Part shown: positions 1 through 11,962 of the stretch, piece by piece
How the letters are laid out: every line of letters starts with the position of its first letter
Numbering within the stretch: position 1 is the first letter of the stretch
Origin: Phytophthora hibernalis
Taxonomy: Eukaryota > Oomycota > Peronosporomycetes > Peronosporales > Peronosporaceae
Assembly: GCA_012656075.1 (NCBI GenBank)
Contig: JAAKBF010000078.1
Location: 368,094 to 432,093 of the forward strand
Direction of reading: 5' to 3'
DNA: 64,000 bases
Made by a program: the position numbers and the translations under genes
The notes under the pieces: model-generated
Database searches by the model: none
Told to the model about the DNA's origin: nothing
The model's input: the letters and a program-made list of their open reading frames with translations, nothing else

Positions 1-3000
1 CGTCCACGAAACGCACACTCAAGGTGAATGCTGGACGGTTCAAGGGCGACAAGGGCGCTTGTCGCAAGTGAACGGTCCGAAGAAGAACGCTTCTGGATTC
101 AAGGGTAAGTGCTTTGGACGGCAAGAAGTTGCGTGTGGTAGGTCGAGGAACGATACGCTTGCTCGGTCTGGACCGAAAACGGATCAAGATGGTGGACATT
201 CTGCACATCCCGGGTCTCGACAGACGACTACTGTCGGTGGGGAAGTTTGCGAAACGGGACTTGAACGTGGAGTTCCAGCGTTCCTCATGTGTCATTTGGG
301 AAAAAGACAGCGCCATCTCACTGGGAAAGAAGATCATCAATGCGTACACGTTGAACTACGGCCATGACGAAGCACAGTTCGTCCAGTACGCTGGAGTCGA
401 TAGCTAGTGCGAGCTTTGGCACGCTCGCATGGGACACCCAAGCAACGCTCTCGCCAAAACACAGCATGCCCCGAGCGGTATTCCAGCTGTCGGTCAACCG
501 TCCCAGACTTTGTGCTGTGGATGCATGTAGGGAAAGCAGACGGTGACATCGTTCCCGGCCCGTTCCAGAACGAAGACAACACGTGTCGTAGAACTCGTTC
601 GCACGGATGTGATGGGCCGATGCGGACGCCCTCGAAAGGTGGCACCAAGTACATCTCGACGTTCGTAGACGACTACTCACGCTACGTGGTTGCATACTCC
701 TCGAAGAAGAAGAGCGAGGGGATGCCAAGCTTAAGGAATTCATGGCGTTCTACGAAACCAATGGGAGAACGCTTAATGTGTCTGCGATCGGACAACGGAA
801 CGGAGTTTGTAAACAAAGAGGTTACGAAGATCTGTATCCTGAACGGTATCATGCACCAATGGACCGTACCGTACAACCCTCAGCAGAGCGCAGTGGCAGA
901 ACGGATGAGCCGCACCATCATGGAAAAGGTGCATAGTATGTTGCACTACAAAGGCATTCTGGTGGAGTGGTGGGCTGAAGCAGTGTGTACCGCGGAGTAC
1001 TTCATCAACCGTTTTACCAATATGCAGTGCACGACCGTGACAACGAATGAGCTAGGATTCAATGTGAAACCTACGCTGGAGCACCTGCGCGTGTTCGGAT
1101 CGCATGGGTACGCCCACATCGATAAGGCGAAGAGGAGGACGAAGCTCGACGCGAAGAGCTTCAGGTGCATGTTTATCGGATACCCGGACAACGTCAAGGG
1201 GTACGCGTGTTTGACTTGGACGCTACCAAGGTCAAAGTATCACGCTCTGTGAAAACGGATCAGCGTGAGGTGAACGATATCTATGAGACGCAGCTGACCC
1301 AGAACGGAACGGTCATCCATATGACCAAGGACGCTGATGATACAGTGACATTTACTGGTGGAACGCCAAGCAGCTGTGTGCGAGCCCATGGAAGGCGTTG
1401 AGAACGACGCACCAGATGTGACCATGGAGAGCGTGCAACCGGAGCAGGGCGCTACTCCACCTTTGCTGATGCCGGTGGAACGAACTACTTTAACCGGTCT
1501 CGAGCTGGCACCATACCGTGCCCCGCCATCCGTCTTCGAGGATTACCAAGTGGTTTTCCATCCCCGGTGGACCATACGATACGTTCCCGCGACCTAGTGT
1601 TCCTGCTTGAAGACGGAACGAAGGCTGATGAAGAACGGAAATCTGAAGGAAGTGATGGTCTACCGACTCCGAAGCGAGCCAGGATCGACGTGGACGGACT
1701 TATCGCTGAGGCCGTTCTCGCATACGCTGCGACCATTGGTGTTGCGGTCGACATAAAGAATACGTACGTTCAGGCAATGCCTAGTGATGACGCAGAGCAG
1801 TGGCGTGAAGCCATGAACGTTGACCTGTGTTCTCACGATCTGAACGGTACCTGACCTCTGGTACCACGGGGAACGACCAACCGTACCATTGGGTGCAGAT
1901 GAGTCTTTGGCAAGAAGCATGACCCACATGGTCGCGTGGTACGCTACAGCACACGATTATTGGCGAAAGGGGTCAAACAGAAGTAGGAGTGGATTTCTTC
2001 GAGATGTGGCCAGCATAAACTTGATCCGGATCGTTGTTTCGGTCTGCGCGACGTACCAGTATCTAATGGAACAGTTGGATGCGGACACAGCGTTCTTCAA
2101 CAGTGAGCTGAAGGACCTCGTCTACATAGACGTACCTTTTGGGATTGAGAACGCTCAGAACTATGAGTGTCAGCTGGACATAGCCATTTACGGGCTGAAG
2201 CAAACTGCTAGTAGACCATTCATCGTGAATCCATCGGGAACGGCTTCAAGAGTTGTGGAGCGCACCAGTGTGTCTACGTGAAGCGTTCCAAGAACGGTTT
2301 CATCTACGTATTCCTCTACGTGACATGGTCATCGCACAAGGCAAGCGATGAGATCAATGTTGTGAAGAACGAACGCGTTAAAGATGAAGGAGCTCGGACC
2401 GGCGACATTTATCCTGGGTATGGAGATTGATCGCGACGAGGCAGCTGAAACACTCATGATCAAGCAGACACGGTACATTGATGATGAGACGGAACGGTTC
2501 GGACAGCAGAACACAGAACAAGTGGACAACCCGTGTGCTACAGGCATCATGTTGTCGAAGACACCGTCGCCTGGAACGGCTGAGGAGCGTACTGAGATGC
2601 AGCCACGAACGTACCGCTCCCACATCGGATGTTTGCTCTACATCACGACTTGCACCTGACCAGACATTTCGTTCGTGGTTACGCAGCTGTCCCGATTTCT
2701 TGAGAACAGTGGTGTGCAACAGTGGTGAGCTGCTATTCGTGGCCTACGCTACCTGAAGACGACACGCGAGCACAGCATCAGGTACAACGAGGGATCTAAC
2801 AAATTCACGGTCCAGGCTTTTTGGACGCGGACTGGGGTCCCAACATCGATGACCGAAGTTCTGTTTCGGGGTCATAGTAATGATCGGGGACGCTCCAATA
2901 GTGTCCAAGTCCAAGTTCCAGCGAGCGGTCGCACTCAACTCTGCAGAAGCTGAATACATAGCTTTGAATCTGTGTGTCCAAGAAGTAATGTGGGCACGCA

Positions 3001-3143
3001 CGATGCTGGCGGGCCTGAGAACCGATATTCGGAATGCTACGCAAATCTACGAAGACAACCAGGGCGCCATCACTTTGGCGCAGAACGCTGGCTACAATGC
3101 CAGAACGAAGCATGTGGACATTCGGCACCACTTCATCAGGTAG
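1..3143 (+). pseudogene. copia Gag-Pol polyprotein remnant, element A
   Basis: Broken open frames carry in order: a Gag-Pol junction without zinc knuckle or protease active site (1-400); a pre-integrase and integrase core (about 600-1250) with the D/D/E neighbourhoods FVDDYSRY, RSDNGTEF and VAERMSRT; a linker; reverse transcriptase (about 1990-2660); and RNase H with DADWGPNIDD, a SAEAEY motif and EDNQGAI, ending in RHHF (about 2820-3140). The reverse-transcriptase catalytic box near 2317-2330 is destroyed by a short deletion, reading YVTWSS where YVDDMVIA is expected. Stops interrupt several domains, so no functional product is possible. Assignment to copia rests on the IN-RT-RH order. Confidence 0.88.
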
Positions 3144-3294
3144 AACGTCGAACGAGGAACGTTTAAGGTCGACTATGTGAACACCAAGAACCAGTTGGCC
3201 GACATACTGACCAAGACGCTCGGGACCAAGACGCTGAAGTTCCTGCGTGAGGCCAGCGGACGCAAGACCAAGAAGCAGTACCCACGAGTGGGGG

Positions 3295-3527
3295 TGTTGA
3301 AAAAACGGCTCTGCACGTTCACGCTGGGCCGGACCGCAGAACGGGCCGGGCCGGAGAACGGACCGGTTCTTCCCATTGGCGGAGGGGCCGTGGGTGGTGA
3401 GCAGCGAGGCCAGATACCCAAGAAGAGTATGGAGGACAACAGAGAGTAGCTTTAAGAGATCGCGTATGCTAACTTTAATCTACTCACTTCGCCATTTGCC
3501 TCCAACGCAGCAAGCACTACATCAACA
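3295..3527 (+). repeat. 3' LTR of copia element A
   Basis: Starts TGTTGA just after a G-rich tract ending GTGGGGG and ends ATCAACA. Its last 50 bases (ACTCACTTCGCCATTTGCC and following) match the ends of both LTRs of element B, which fixes the boundary. The middle is different and GC-richer than the LTRs of B, so A and B belong to related but distinct families. Confidence 0.75.
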
Positions 3528-4002
3528 CAAATTCCAAACCAGATCTGGCGGAAGCCCTCCCCTTCGCTAGACCTATTCCTGTCTTTGATTGGCTGTCCCA
3601 TACCTGATTGTCCGTTTTATTCTATGTCATTTCCAAACGCTGTCCTTTCTCGTTTGAAATTAGAATTTTGGGACTAAGCATTTGGCTAGGGGAATCGGTC
3701 CAGTCATAGCATCGCCTAATTTGTATTTAGTTAAGCAGGTTTATTCAGTTTAAATCGCAATAAACATGGGATTTGTATTGGGCACAAATCATTTTCCATG
3801 CTTTTTCATGGCCTATGTCGCTGAGTTGTAGTCTCTAAACAAGCCGAATGCTAGATTCTCGCTCAAGGTATCGTCCAGTTCTGGGCCTTTTTATACACTG
3901 GGTGCTTATCGTCCAGGTTTCCTAAAAACGCCGTATTGCTCCAGATAAGTACGAGTCCAAGACAGGACCTTGTGTCTGGCCACAGTGGATACTGCGTGAC
4001 AG

Positions 4003-4178
4003 TAGAGAACTTTAGTTCTTGGACTAACTGCCGGTTTGGAACAACGAAATTCCGCAAAAATCCGTGGATACATTACGGATTTAACTCGCGGTTTTGGAAC
4101 AAAATCGAGATTATAAATTTGGATTATTTCGATTTTGGTTCCAAAACCGCGAGTTATTCCAGTAACTAAAGTTCTCTA
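4003..4178. repeat. Fold-back (MITE-like) repeat
   Basis: Perfect 15-bp outer inverted repeats (TAGAGAACTTTAGTT at 4003-4017 and its complement at 4164-4178) enclose a second, nearly perfect inverted repeat of about 30 bp (AACTCGCGGTTTTGGAAC at 4083 and its complement ending near 4155) around a short AT-rich loop. There is no coding capacity. The rest of 3528-4449 holds nothing I can name. Confidence 0.65.
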
Positions 4179-4449
4179 GTAGCAAGACTGGGCTCTACGT
4201 AAATCCCTGAATAGGTTCACATTCGTTCTAGTTCTTTATGTTTACCACAAACGGCAACTGAAAACGCTTGCTACCGCGGACGATCCCGTATGCGGCGCTG
4301 CAGCAGTAGCCAGCCGGCATAATCGCTAATTTCATTTTCATTTATTTTAAGTAATTGTTTTAAAAACTCATTTTGAGAGCCTTCGCTTGCGATACGTGAA
4401 AGCTGCGAGTCCCCGGTCCTCATGGACCGGATCCCCAATTTAATGTTAC

Positions 4450-4670
4450 TGTTGAGTATCTGTGCCCCGCTCATGCACGGTTCGCCGATTACATTTGGAC
4501 AGTGGGAACAGTTAAGCCGAGCCGTTCCGGGCTGATATGCCATTTTTCAATGCATGTGGCTGGCTGATATCGAGGCCAAGGCAGCAAGTAGGAAGAACAG
4601 GTACAGACGGTTAAATAAACTAGTCAACTGACTTCGACTTTTGCCTTCCAAGCAACGCATCGCATCGACA
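4450..4670 (+). repeat. 5' LTR of copia element B
   Basis: Begins TGTTGAG and ends GACA. Its landmarks are shared with 8797-9002: GTGCCCCG, TCATGCACGGTTCGC, GATTACATTTGGAC, TGTTCCGGGCTG-like and AAGCAACGCATC. The left neighbour GTTAC is the target duplication. Confidence 0.85.
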
Positions 4671-4725
4671 GGTTAACAGACGCAACAACTACCTGACCGT
4701 AACGCTCCACCTAAACGCTCAAGAC

Positions 4726-7700
4726 ATGACGACCAAGCGCGCCGAAGTCCTCCTTGAAAGTGGGCATGCCCACCACTGGGAGTATATCATGCGAATGACT
4801 CTGGCCCGCAAGAGACCACTCGCGCCTGTTGAGGTCATCAAGCCCGAGAACGAGGACACTGAGGCGTGGCTAGTTACTGAAGCGAAGGCGCTCGGTATCA
4901 TCGCTTAAGGCGTGGAACTGCAGCACCAGACCAAGATACGGTCTGCAACGTGTGCCATGCACGCTTGGGTCATGCTACTTGACTTCTGCAACCCTACTAC
5001 GCTACACAACCATGTCGCTATCACACGGTTTCTGCATGAGTTCAAGATAAAGAGCGGTTCCACTATGGCCAAGCATCCGGATGATTTTGACGAATTGAGC
5101 GTCGGGCTGCACTCTAGGAGAGCCTGCCGACAAGGCACGGCAGCTAGTGATGCTACTGAGCAGTCTTCCCTCGGAGTACCAGCTAATATCATCGATCGTG
5201 GAGAACGCTTTGAATGTATCGCTCATTGAGGTAAAGGAGAAGCTACTGAAGGAGTATGAAGGGTTGGAGAAGACCACAGCCATTGAGAAAGCGTTCCAAG
5301 CTAACGGACACGCTGGGCGGTTCAAGGGCGGTCGCGGGAACGATCGCAAGGGAAACGGTCCACAAAAGGATAGTGGGGTTTCAAGGGCAAGTGCTTCGGG
5401 TGTGATCAAATTGGTCTCATGAAGCGGGACTGTCCGGAACGAAGCGGCGGCAGCGGGAACGATGCTGTTTTCGCCGTGGGTGGGGAACGGTCTACTGGAT
5501 GGCTGATTGACAGCGGTACGAGTCGCACATGACTCCTAACCGTTCCGACCTTTTCGACTTTAAGACGCTAGACGCTGACATCGAGGTGACTATTGCAGAC
5601 GGCAAAAGTTACCCGTTCTTGGTCGAGGAACGGTCAAGTTAACTGTTTTGGACGGCAGACGTATCAAGATGATGGAGGTGCTCTACATCATGGGACTCGA
5701 CAGACGCTTACTGTCGGTTGAAAAGCTCGCTGAACGCGATTTGAGTGTGGAGTTCCAGCGTTCCTAGTGTGTCATTTGGAGTGCGAGCAGCGCAATTGCT
5801 ATGATGCAGAAGGTGGACAAACCGTCCCTGCAATGAGCAAGAGGAGGCACAGTTCGTGTACTACTCGGGAGCGGATAGTGAGTGGGACCGTGACACGATC
5901 GCATGGGACACCTAAGCAAGCACGCAAAATGTCAAGACGCAGCGTGCCACGAACGGCCCGCCTGCGGTGAAGTAAGGGATCGAGACTTTGTGCGGGGATA
6001 CATGAAAGAAAAACAGACAGTGATAGCGTTTCCGTCCCGGTCGTTGACGAAGACATCGCGTGTGTTGGAACTGGTACACACGGATGTAATGGGCTCGATG
6101 AGAACGCTCTCAAAGGGGAGGTGCCATGTACGTTCTGTCGCTCGTGGACGACTAGTCGAGGTTTGTAGTGGCGTACTTCATGAAGAACAAGAGCGAGCTC
6201 GCCAGCAAACGGAAGGAGTTCCAAGCGTTCTATCAAAACCAGTGAAAATTAAGGCTGAAGTGTCTGCGTTCGGACAATGGAACGGAGTTCGTGAACAAGA
6301 AGGTCGCTAAGATGTGCCACCGAAATGGTATTGTGCACCAAAGAACAGTGCCGTACAGCCCTCAACAGAACGGAATGGCGGAACGCATGAACCGAACGGT
6401 CATGGAGAAGGCACGGATCATGCTACAGTACAAGGGTGTATCAACAGAAGGATGGGCCGAAGCTGTAAGAAAAGCGGTTTGATCAACCGTTCTGGTAACA
6501 CGACACGCGGACTTGACACCGTATGAGTTGCGTTTCAAGATAAACCTCAAATGGACCACCTGCGTGTGTTTGGGCCTCAGGGGTACGCTCATATTGACGA
6601 TGTCAAGAGGACGAAGATCGAGTCAAAGCGTTTCAGGTGTATGTTCCTCGGGTACGCTGAGAACGTCAAGGATACCGAGTGTTTGGCATGGACGCTTCCA
6701 AGGTCAACGTGTCACGGTCGGTAAAGCTGGACGAGCGTGAGGTGGGCGGTATATATGACACGCAGTCGCCGCAGCTTGGAACGGTCATTCATGTGACCTA
6801 GGACGGTAATGTTGGAAGCATTCCTCTAGCTGTGGTGTGCGAACCTGTCATGGACGAGCCCATGGGATCTGTCGAGGAACATGTTCAAGATGTTGAGAAT
6901 GTTGAAATGGATGAGGTAGAACCTGATCAGGAGGCCAACCAGCCACAACTGCTTCCACCCGAACCTGGGATCGAGAGGGATCGAGCTGGCCGAGTATCAC
7001 CCACCACCACAAGCGTTCAATAATGACCGTTTGGTGTTTCACCCTGGGGCGGAACGCTCGAGACGATCGCATGAGCCGGTGTTTCTATTGGAGAACGGTT
7101 CAGACACTGAACAGCAGTCGGAAGGGATAGACGGGCCTCCAACTTCGAAGCGTGCCAGGATGACGATGACGGCTTGCTCGCTGAGGCAGTATTGGCTTTG
7201 CAGCGAGTTTTGACGGCGTTCCGGACACGCCGAATTCGTATGCAAACGCTGTTGAAAGTGCTGAAACAGCGGAATGGCGTCGGGTTATGGAGGCAAAGCT
7301 ACTCTCTCATGCTCGGATCGATACGTTGACGCTTGTTTCACGTGAAACGGCGACCCGACCGATTGGGTGTCGCTGGGTGGTTGCCAAGAAACGTGACGAG
7401 CACGGTCGATTGATTCGATACAAGGCCCGACTTGTCGCACATGGGTTCAAGCAGAAGTTTGGAATAGCCTTCTTTGAAAATTAACAAACATGAACTCGAT
7501 TCGAGTTGTACTAGTGGTGTGCGCGGCACACGGCTATGTGATGGAACAGTTGGACGCGGATCGAGCGTTCTGAACAGTGGCTTGGTGAAACTTGTCGATA
7601 TGGAGCTTCCGTCTGGTTTGTAGAACGCCACGGACATGATGTGCAAGCTAGAGAAGGCTATTTACGGTTTGAAGCAGGCAGAATGTGCTTGGAACAAGAC

Positions 7701-8733
7701 TATCCATCGTGTGGTTTTGCAGAATGGTTTCAAGAGCTGCGGTATGGACCAGTGTCTACGTGAAGCGCACTGGGAACGGTTTCGTGTACGTGTGCCTGTA
7801 CGTCGGCGACATGATCATTGCTGATAAGACGACTAATGAGATTCGTGAAGTCAAGGACGCGCTCAAGAACGCTTTCATAATGAAGGGTTTGGGCGCGGTG
7901 ACGTTTGTCTTGGGGATGGAGATCAATCACGACAAGATCGCCGGTACGCTTATCATCAACCAAACCCGTTACATCGACGATGTGGTGGAACGCTTCAACC
8001 AGCAGAATACGATGATAGTTGGGAACCCGTGCGCTTCAAACGTGAAGTTGTCGAAGCTGCTGTCACCAACTACGGAGGCAGAACGGTTCGAAGTGCAGTC
8101 GAGACCCTAGCGTTCGCTCATCGGGTGTCTGATGTACATCACGAGATGTACCCGACCGGACATAGCGTATGTGGTGACGCAGTTGTCGCGTTTCCTCGCG
8201 AACACTGGTGTGCAACACTGGAAGGCAGCTATTCGAGTTATGCGGTACCTCAAATCGACTCGTTAACATGGCATAGAGTACCAAAGTGGTCCCGGGAATG
8301 CTTCGGTCGAGGTGTTTACCGACGCTGACTGGGGCGTCAACATTGACGATAGACGTTCCGTGTCGGGATCATGGTGATGATTGGGAACGCTCCAGTGATA
8401 TTCAAGTTGAAGTACTAGAGAACGGTTGCACTCAGCTCTGCGGAAGCCGAGTACATGACTCTGATCCTGTGCACACAGGAGATGCTTTGGGTTCGCGCTA
8501 TGCTAAAGGACATGGGTCACGAGCAATTGGGAGGACTGCTTGTCTGGGAAGACAACCACGGCGCCATTGCATTGGCATGTATCGCTGGATATCGCGCTCG
8601 GACGAATCATGCGGATATACGCCACCACTTCAACCGCGAGAACGTGGAACGCGGAACGATCAAGGTGGACTACATTAAGACCAAGCATCAACTGGCTTAC
8701 ATCCTCACGAAGGACTCGGGATCAAGACATTGA
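4726..8733 (+). pseudogene. copia Gag-Pol polyprotein remnant, element B
   Basis: Gag (UBN2/copia type) runs from 4726 to about 5420, with one stop after ALGIIA. A CCHC-like zinc knuckle at 5392-5433 has Leu (CTC, 5416-5418) where the zinc-binding His belongs. The protease active-site segment WLIDSG is near 5500 and frameshifts at once. Integrase is at about 6060-6720 (NGMAERMNRTVMEKA), reverse transcriptase at about 7340-8100, and RNase H at about 8320-8730 (EDNHGAIAL, RHHF). The polymerase box reads YVGD (7799-7810): Gly replaces the first catalytic Asp of YVDD. With the frameshifts this makes the copy inactive. Confidence 0.9.
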
Positions 8734-8796
8734 AGTACCTGCGTGAAACTACCGGCATCAAGGACAATGTCACCGTGTAGTAGCGGTGAGTGGGAG

Positions 8797-9002
8797 TGTT
8801 GAGCATGTGTGCCCCGTTCATGCACGGTTCGCAGATTACATTTGGACCGTGAGGAACTGTTAAGGCTGAACTGTTCCGGGCTGCCATGGATCAATTCATG
8901 TGTCTGGCTGAGATCGACAGCGAGTAGGAAGGACAAATAGAGCAGATTATGTAAACTAACCAACTCACTTCGGCATTTGCCAAGCAACGCATCACATTAA
9001 CA
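8797..9002 (+). repeat. 3' LTR of copia element B
   Basis: Starts TGTTGAGCATGTG directly after the purine tract and ends TTAACA. Aligns along its length with 4450-4670 with many substitutions and indels, and is followed by the GTTAC target duplication. Confidence 0.85.
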
Positions 9003-11962
9003 GTTACACCATGTCAATGATGACCGTAATAACGATTGCAATACCGAAGTACACAATATTAGTAATTGCAATAACTACAATGTATTTTTAGCGATGTTTA
9101 GGGTAGAAAAGCCATCGACGCCCACGAATGATTTACGCGAAAAATATCATCTCCTGAAGTTTGGTGCAGCGTGGGAGCACGGAGTGAGGTAAATGCACGT
9201 TGCATCACGAAAACATAATTTCACACGGCCGAGCCCAAAACTGAAGAGGTTGCACTCCACTGCTTGAGTCAAACGGTTAGAGAAGGAAAAATACAATAAT
9301 AATGTTCTGGACAGTTTTAAATTCTCTTTACTTTTAAATCCGTTCAAAACAGTAATAAATTATTTCGTCAGAATAATATCCGCAATATTGATAATATATT
9401 TTTTCCACAGACCCTGACTCGTATCGCCTACGTATCAATACTCTAAATCGGCGCTACCAGCCCAATCCTCTAGTGAATACCGGTAGTAACGTACTCGCCC
9501 GCTTAGAAGCCCGCGTACAATTGAATAGTGCCAGACCAATATGCTGAAGAGGGTTGTATTCATCAGGCATAAAGCGCATATGCGTCAACTACAGCAACGT
9601 CGTCAAATACATCGCTATTAAATGCAGATTGAACTGTCCCGCTCAATGTACTGCTTTAGAACATTATTGTTTTAATGAACCAATGGTTACCTAGCGTGTA
9701 TTCTTTGTATTACCATCCTCCGACTGCACGCCTCGCCAGATCACTCGCACACGCTAAGCTTGCCATTCGAGGGTTGTCGAATCGAGAGAACTCTATCTTG
9801 TGTACTATTTTCCACTTGTTGATTTCATGTAAAGCAGCAGAACGCTGCGCGGAGGGTGTTGCTTCGCCTTCGCGTACTTGGCCTCGCAGACGGACAAACT
9901 AGATGAGTGCTCCTTGCGCACAAGAACGACAAAACTAGAAGGATTCATTTCCTGCTCGTTATCACATGTACCGTACTGTCCCATCCAACGTGTCGTACAC
10001 GAGGAGGAAAACGGTTGGACATGTAAGCAACAACTTCAACCGCCACAACCCCCTTTGATCACTCGCATCCAAACGGACGGCATGAGGGTCGGGTTGTCTC
10101 TGCTTGTACCAGGCTCCAGCTAAGTTACCCTGTCGCATCTATACTGCACTTCAATTAGCAAGAGCACTTGCTGCACCTGAATCTTTCTGCTATAAAGTAG
10201 TACAGACATAATGTCATCCTCTAAAAGGAGCTCGTCTGAACACAACTAAGCTTACTTGCAGGCGTCGAGGAAACGGGGGTCGCAAGCATTGTGAGCTGAA
10301 CCTTCGAGCGTATATCTACGAGTTGTTGACGCCGTCATGCATTTGCCAACAGTCTGCATGGCGGTGTTCTTCGTGGTCTTGCCGTACATGCCGAGTGGTT
10401 CGGTAGACCGACCGGCTTTGGCTACCGGCTTCAGTTACTGGCTTCAGTTATCGACATCAGTTACCGACAGAAATTAATCTGATTTGCAGGCCTCTTATAA
10501 CTAGATACTCTGCCTAGAAAACCTAAACTGTATTCGTTTGGGTCGGAGTCGAACGTCAAATGGGCATCTCAAACAGAGCACCATAGAAGTCCGCATGAAA
10601 GTCAAATTAGGCATTTGTATTAATGTTGATTTTTGTAAGGTGCTGATTATGCCTCGGATGCGCGCGATAATGAAGCCTAACTGGCACCTCTAATTCACTA
10701 GTGCGAGGTGACTACGCTGCCGACCTCGCCGACGAGTGGAACTACGCTAAAGAACTGTTTCGCTTGATGCTGGCCCTCCCAGTGTATATTTGCTCAAGCC
10801 ACGGTGTGAGATTTTCACTACTGAAATCGCGTTCAACAGTGTGAGTGCCGGGAGAAATTGAAGACAAGCCAGTACGAACGGTGTCAAGGTGCTGAACTCC
10901 AATTCAACAATTAAGTCCTTCCAATCATCACCTTTCGGATGTCTCCGCGGCCGTTTTCAAATTGCTGTCGCCCTCGAATTTCTGTTTGAACTGCACATGC
11001 TGCCTCCAAATCGTACTACACTCAGCTGTGCCAAAGTACTTCTTCAGCATGTTACCGTGCCCCAAAACAAGCCCTCAAATACTTAAACCATTGCTATTAA
11101 TGACGACGCTGGTGCCGCCGCCACAATCTTGCTGTTGATTTCGATCTTAATGCTCTGAACACCAGTGGTGAAGGCGGCTGCAGCATTGGGGGACCCGGGA
11201 GCAAGTCGAGAACGCTCGTTCTCATCAGCTTTCACATCAAAGCTTAAATGAAAGTAGCTGGTAGCTGTACGGATCCTCCTATTTCAAATAACATCAGCCA
11301 CCATGAACTACTTGGATGCGCGTAGACTTTCTCTTCATGGAGCTGAGTGATTTCTTCGTAGTGGTTGGTTAGAAACTCGCAGCACACCGCAATTGATTCC
11401 CATTATGTGTTGGCACACGTAGGACAATGGCCAACTGCTAAGCGAACAGCGTCAAACTTCTGCGTGAAGGTAACTTCTCCTCCTAACGTGGTGCGAAAAC
11501 CCAACACGTTCGTTGAGTACACTAATATACGTTCCCATTTCCAAGTTGAGCTGGTGGCTGCCGCACCAGTTCACCACCACGCTACTACTCCCAGCGTCTG
11601 CGCAGACTAGCGTGATACACTTTGCAAAACCTTTACGACTATCATCTGCGGTCCGATAAGCATTCGTCGCCAATCTTCTGCGGTTTGAGCAACTCCAGTA
11701 TCAGAAAATCCTTCTTTTTAACTTGGCACCGTCGAAATCACCAATTACGTATTTTGTACTTCTCGTAACAGAACACCAGGTTGTAAGAGGCCTAGAAACT
11801 GAACAATGAAGAAATATAACAAACACACGTAAAATCTGAGCAGCACAGTAGCGCAACTCCTACAATAAACAGATAGAGGGCGGGCCGAGATACCCTTCTG
11901 CCGCTGTGCACGGCTGCGCGTGATCAGTCGCTGGCGGAGCACCCAGCACACGCACGCCGAAG
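9003..11962. other. Gene-free interval
   Basis: Only short, unconvincing open frames on both strands and no recognisable domain. It contains a small degenerate direct repeat at about 10425-10470 (units sharing TTCAGTTAC/T). Base composition is AT-richer than the gene block to the right. It may hold fully decayed repeats that cannot be identified by eye. Confidence 0.5.

Larger units (their letters stand above)
1..3527 (+). mobile_element. Degraded Ty1/copia LTR retrotransposon A (left end outside window)
   Basis: Integrase, reverse transcriptase and RNase H remnants occur in the Ty1/copia order, followed by a purine-rich tract (3285-3294) and a 3' LTR that begins TGTTGA at 3295 and ends near 3527. 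Only the last part of gag is inside the window. Compared with element B (4450-9002), the zinc-knuckle and protease segment is missing: sequence near 110-120 jumps directly to what lies near 5645 in B. Many frameshifts and stops show the copy is dead. The left LTR and any target duplication lie outside the window. Confidence 0.9.
4450..9002 (+). mobile_element. Ty1/copia LTR retrotransposon B, both ends present
   Basis: Two LTRs (4450-4670 and 8797-9002) flank gag-protease-integrase-RT-RNase H remnants. The 5-bp sequence GTTAC occurs immediately before the left LTR (4445-4449) and immediately after the right LTR (9003-9007), the target duplication size expected for copia. By eye the LTRs differ at roughly one base in five, plus indels, so the insertion is old. 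A purine-rich tract (GCGGTGAGTGGGAG, 8783-8796) abuts the 3' LTR. I saw no canonical tRNA-Met primer site after the 5' LTR. Confidence 0.92.

Noticed and set aside
1..9002. A novel polyprotein or virus
   Set aside because: Domain order, LTRs, purine tract and target duplication explain it as two copia retrotransposons.
9003..11962. Small frames such as 10889-11086 and 11365-11610
   Set aside because: Short, no domain, weak codon pattern; could not be supported as genes.
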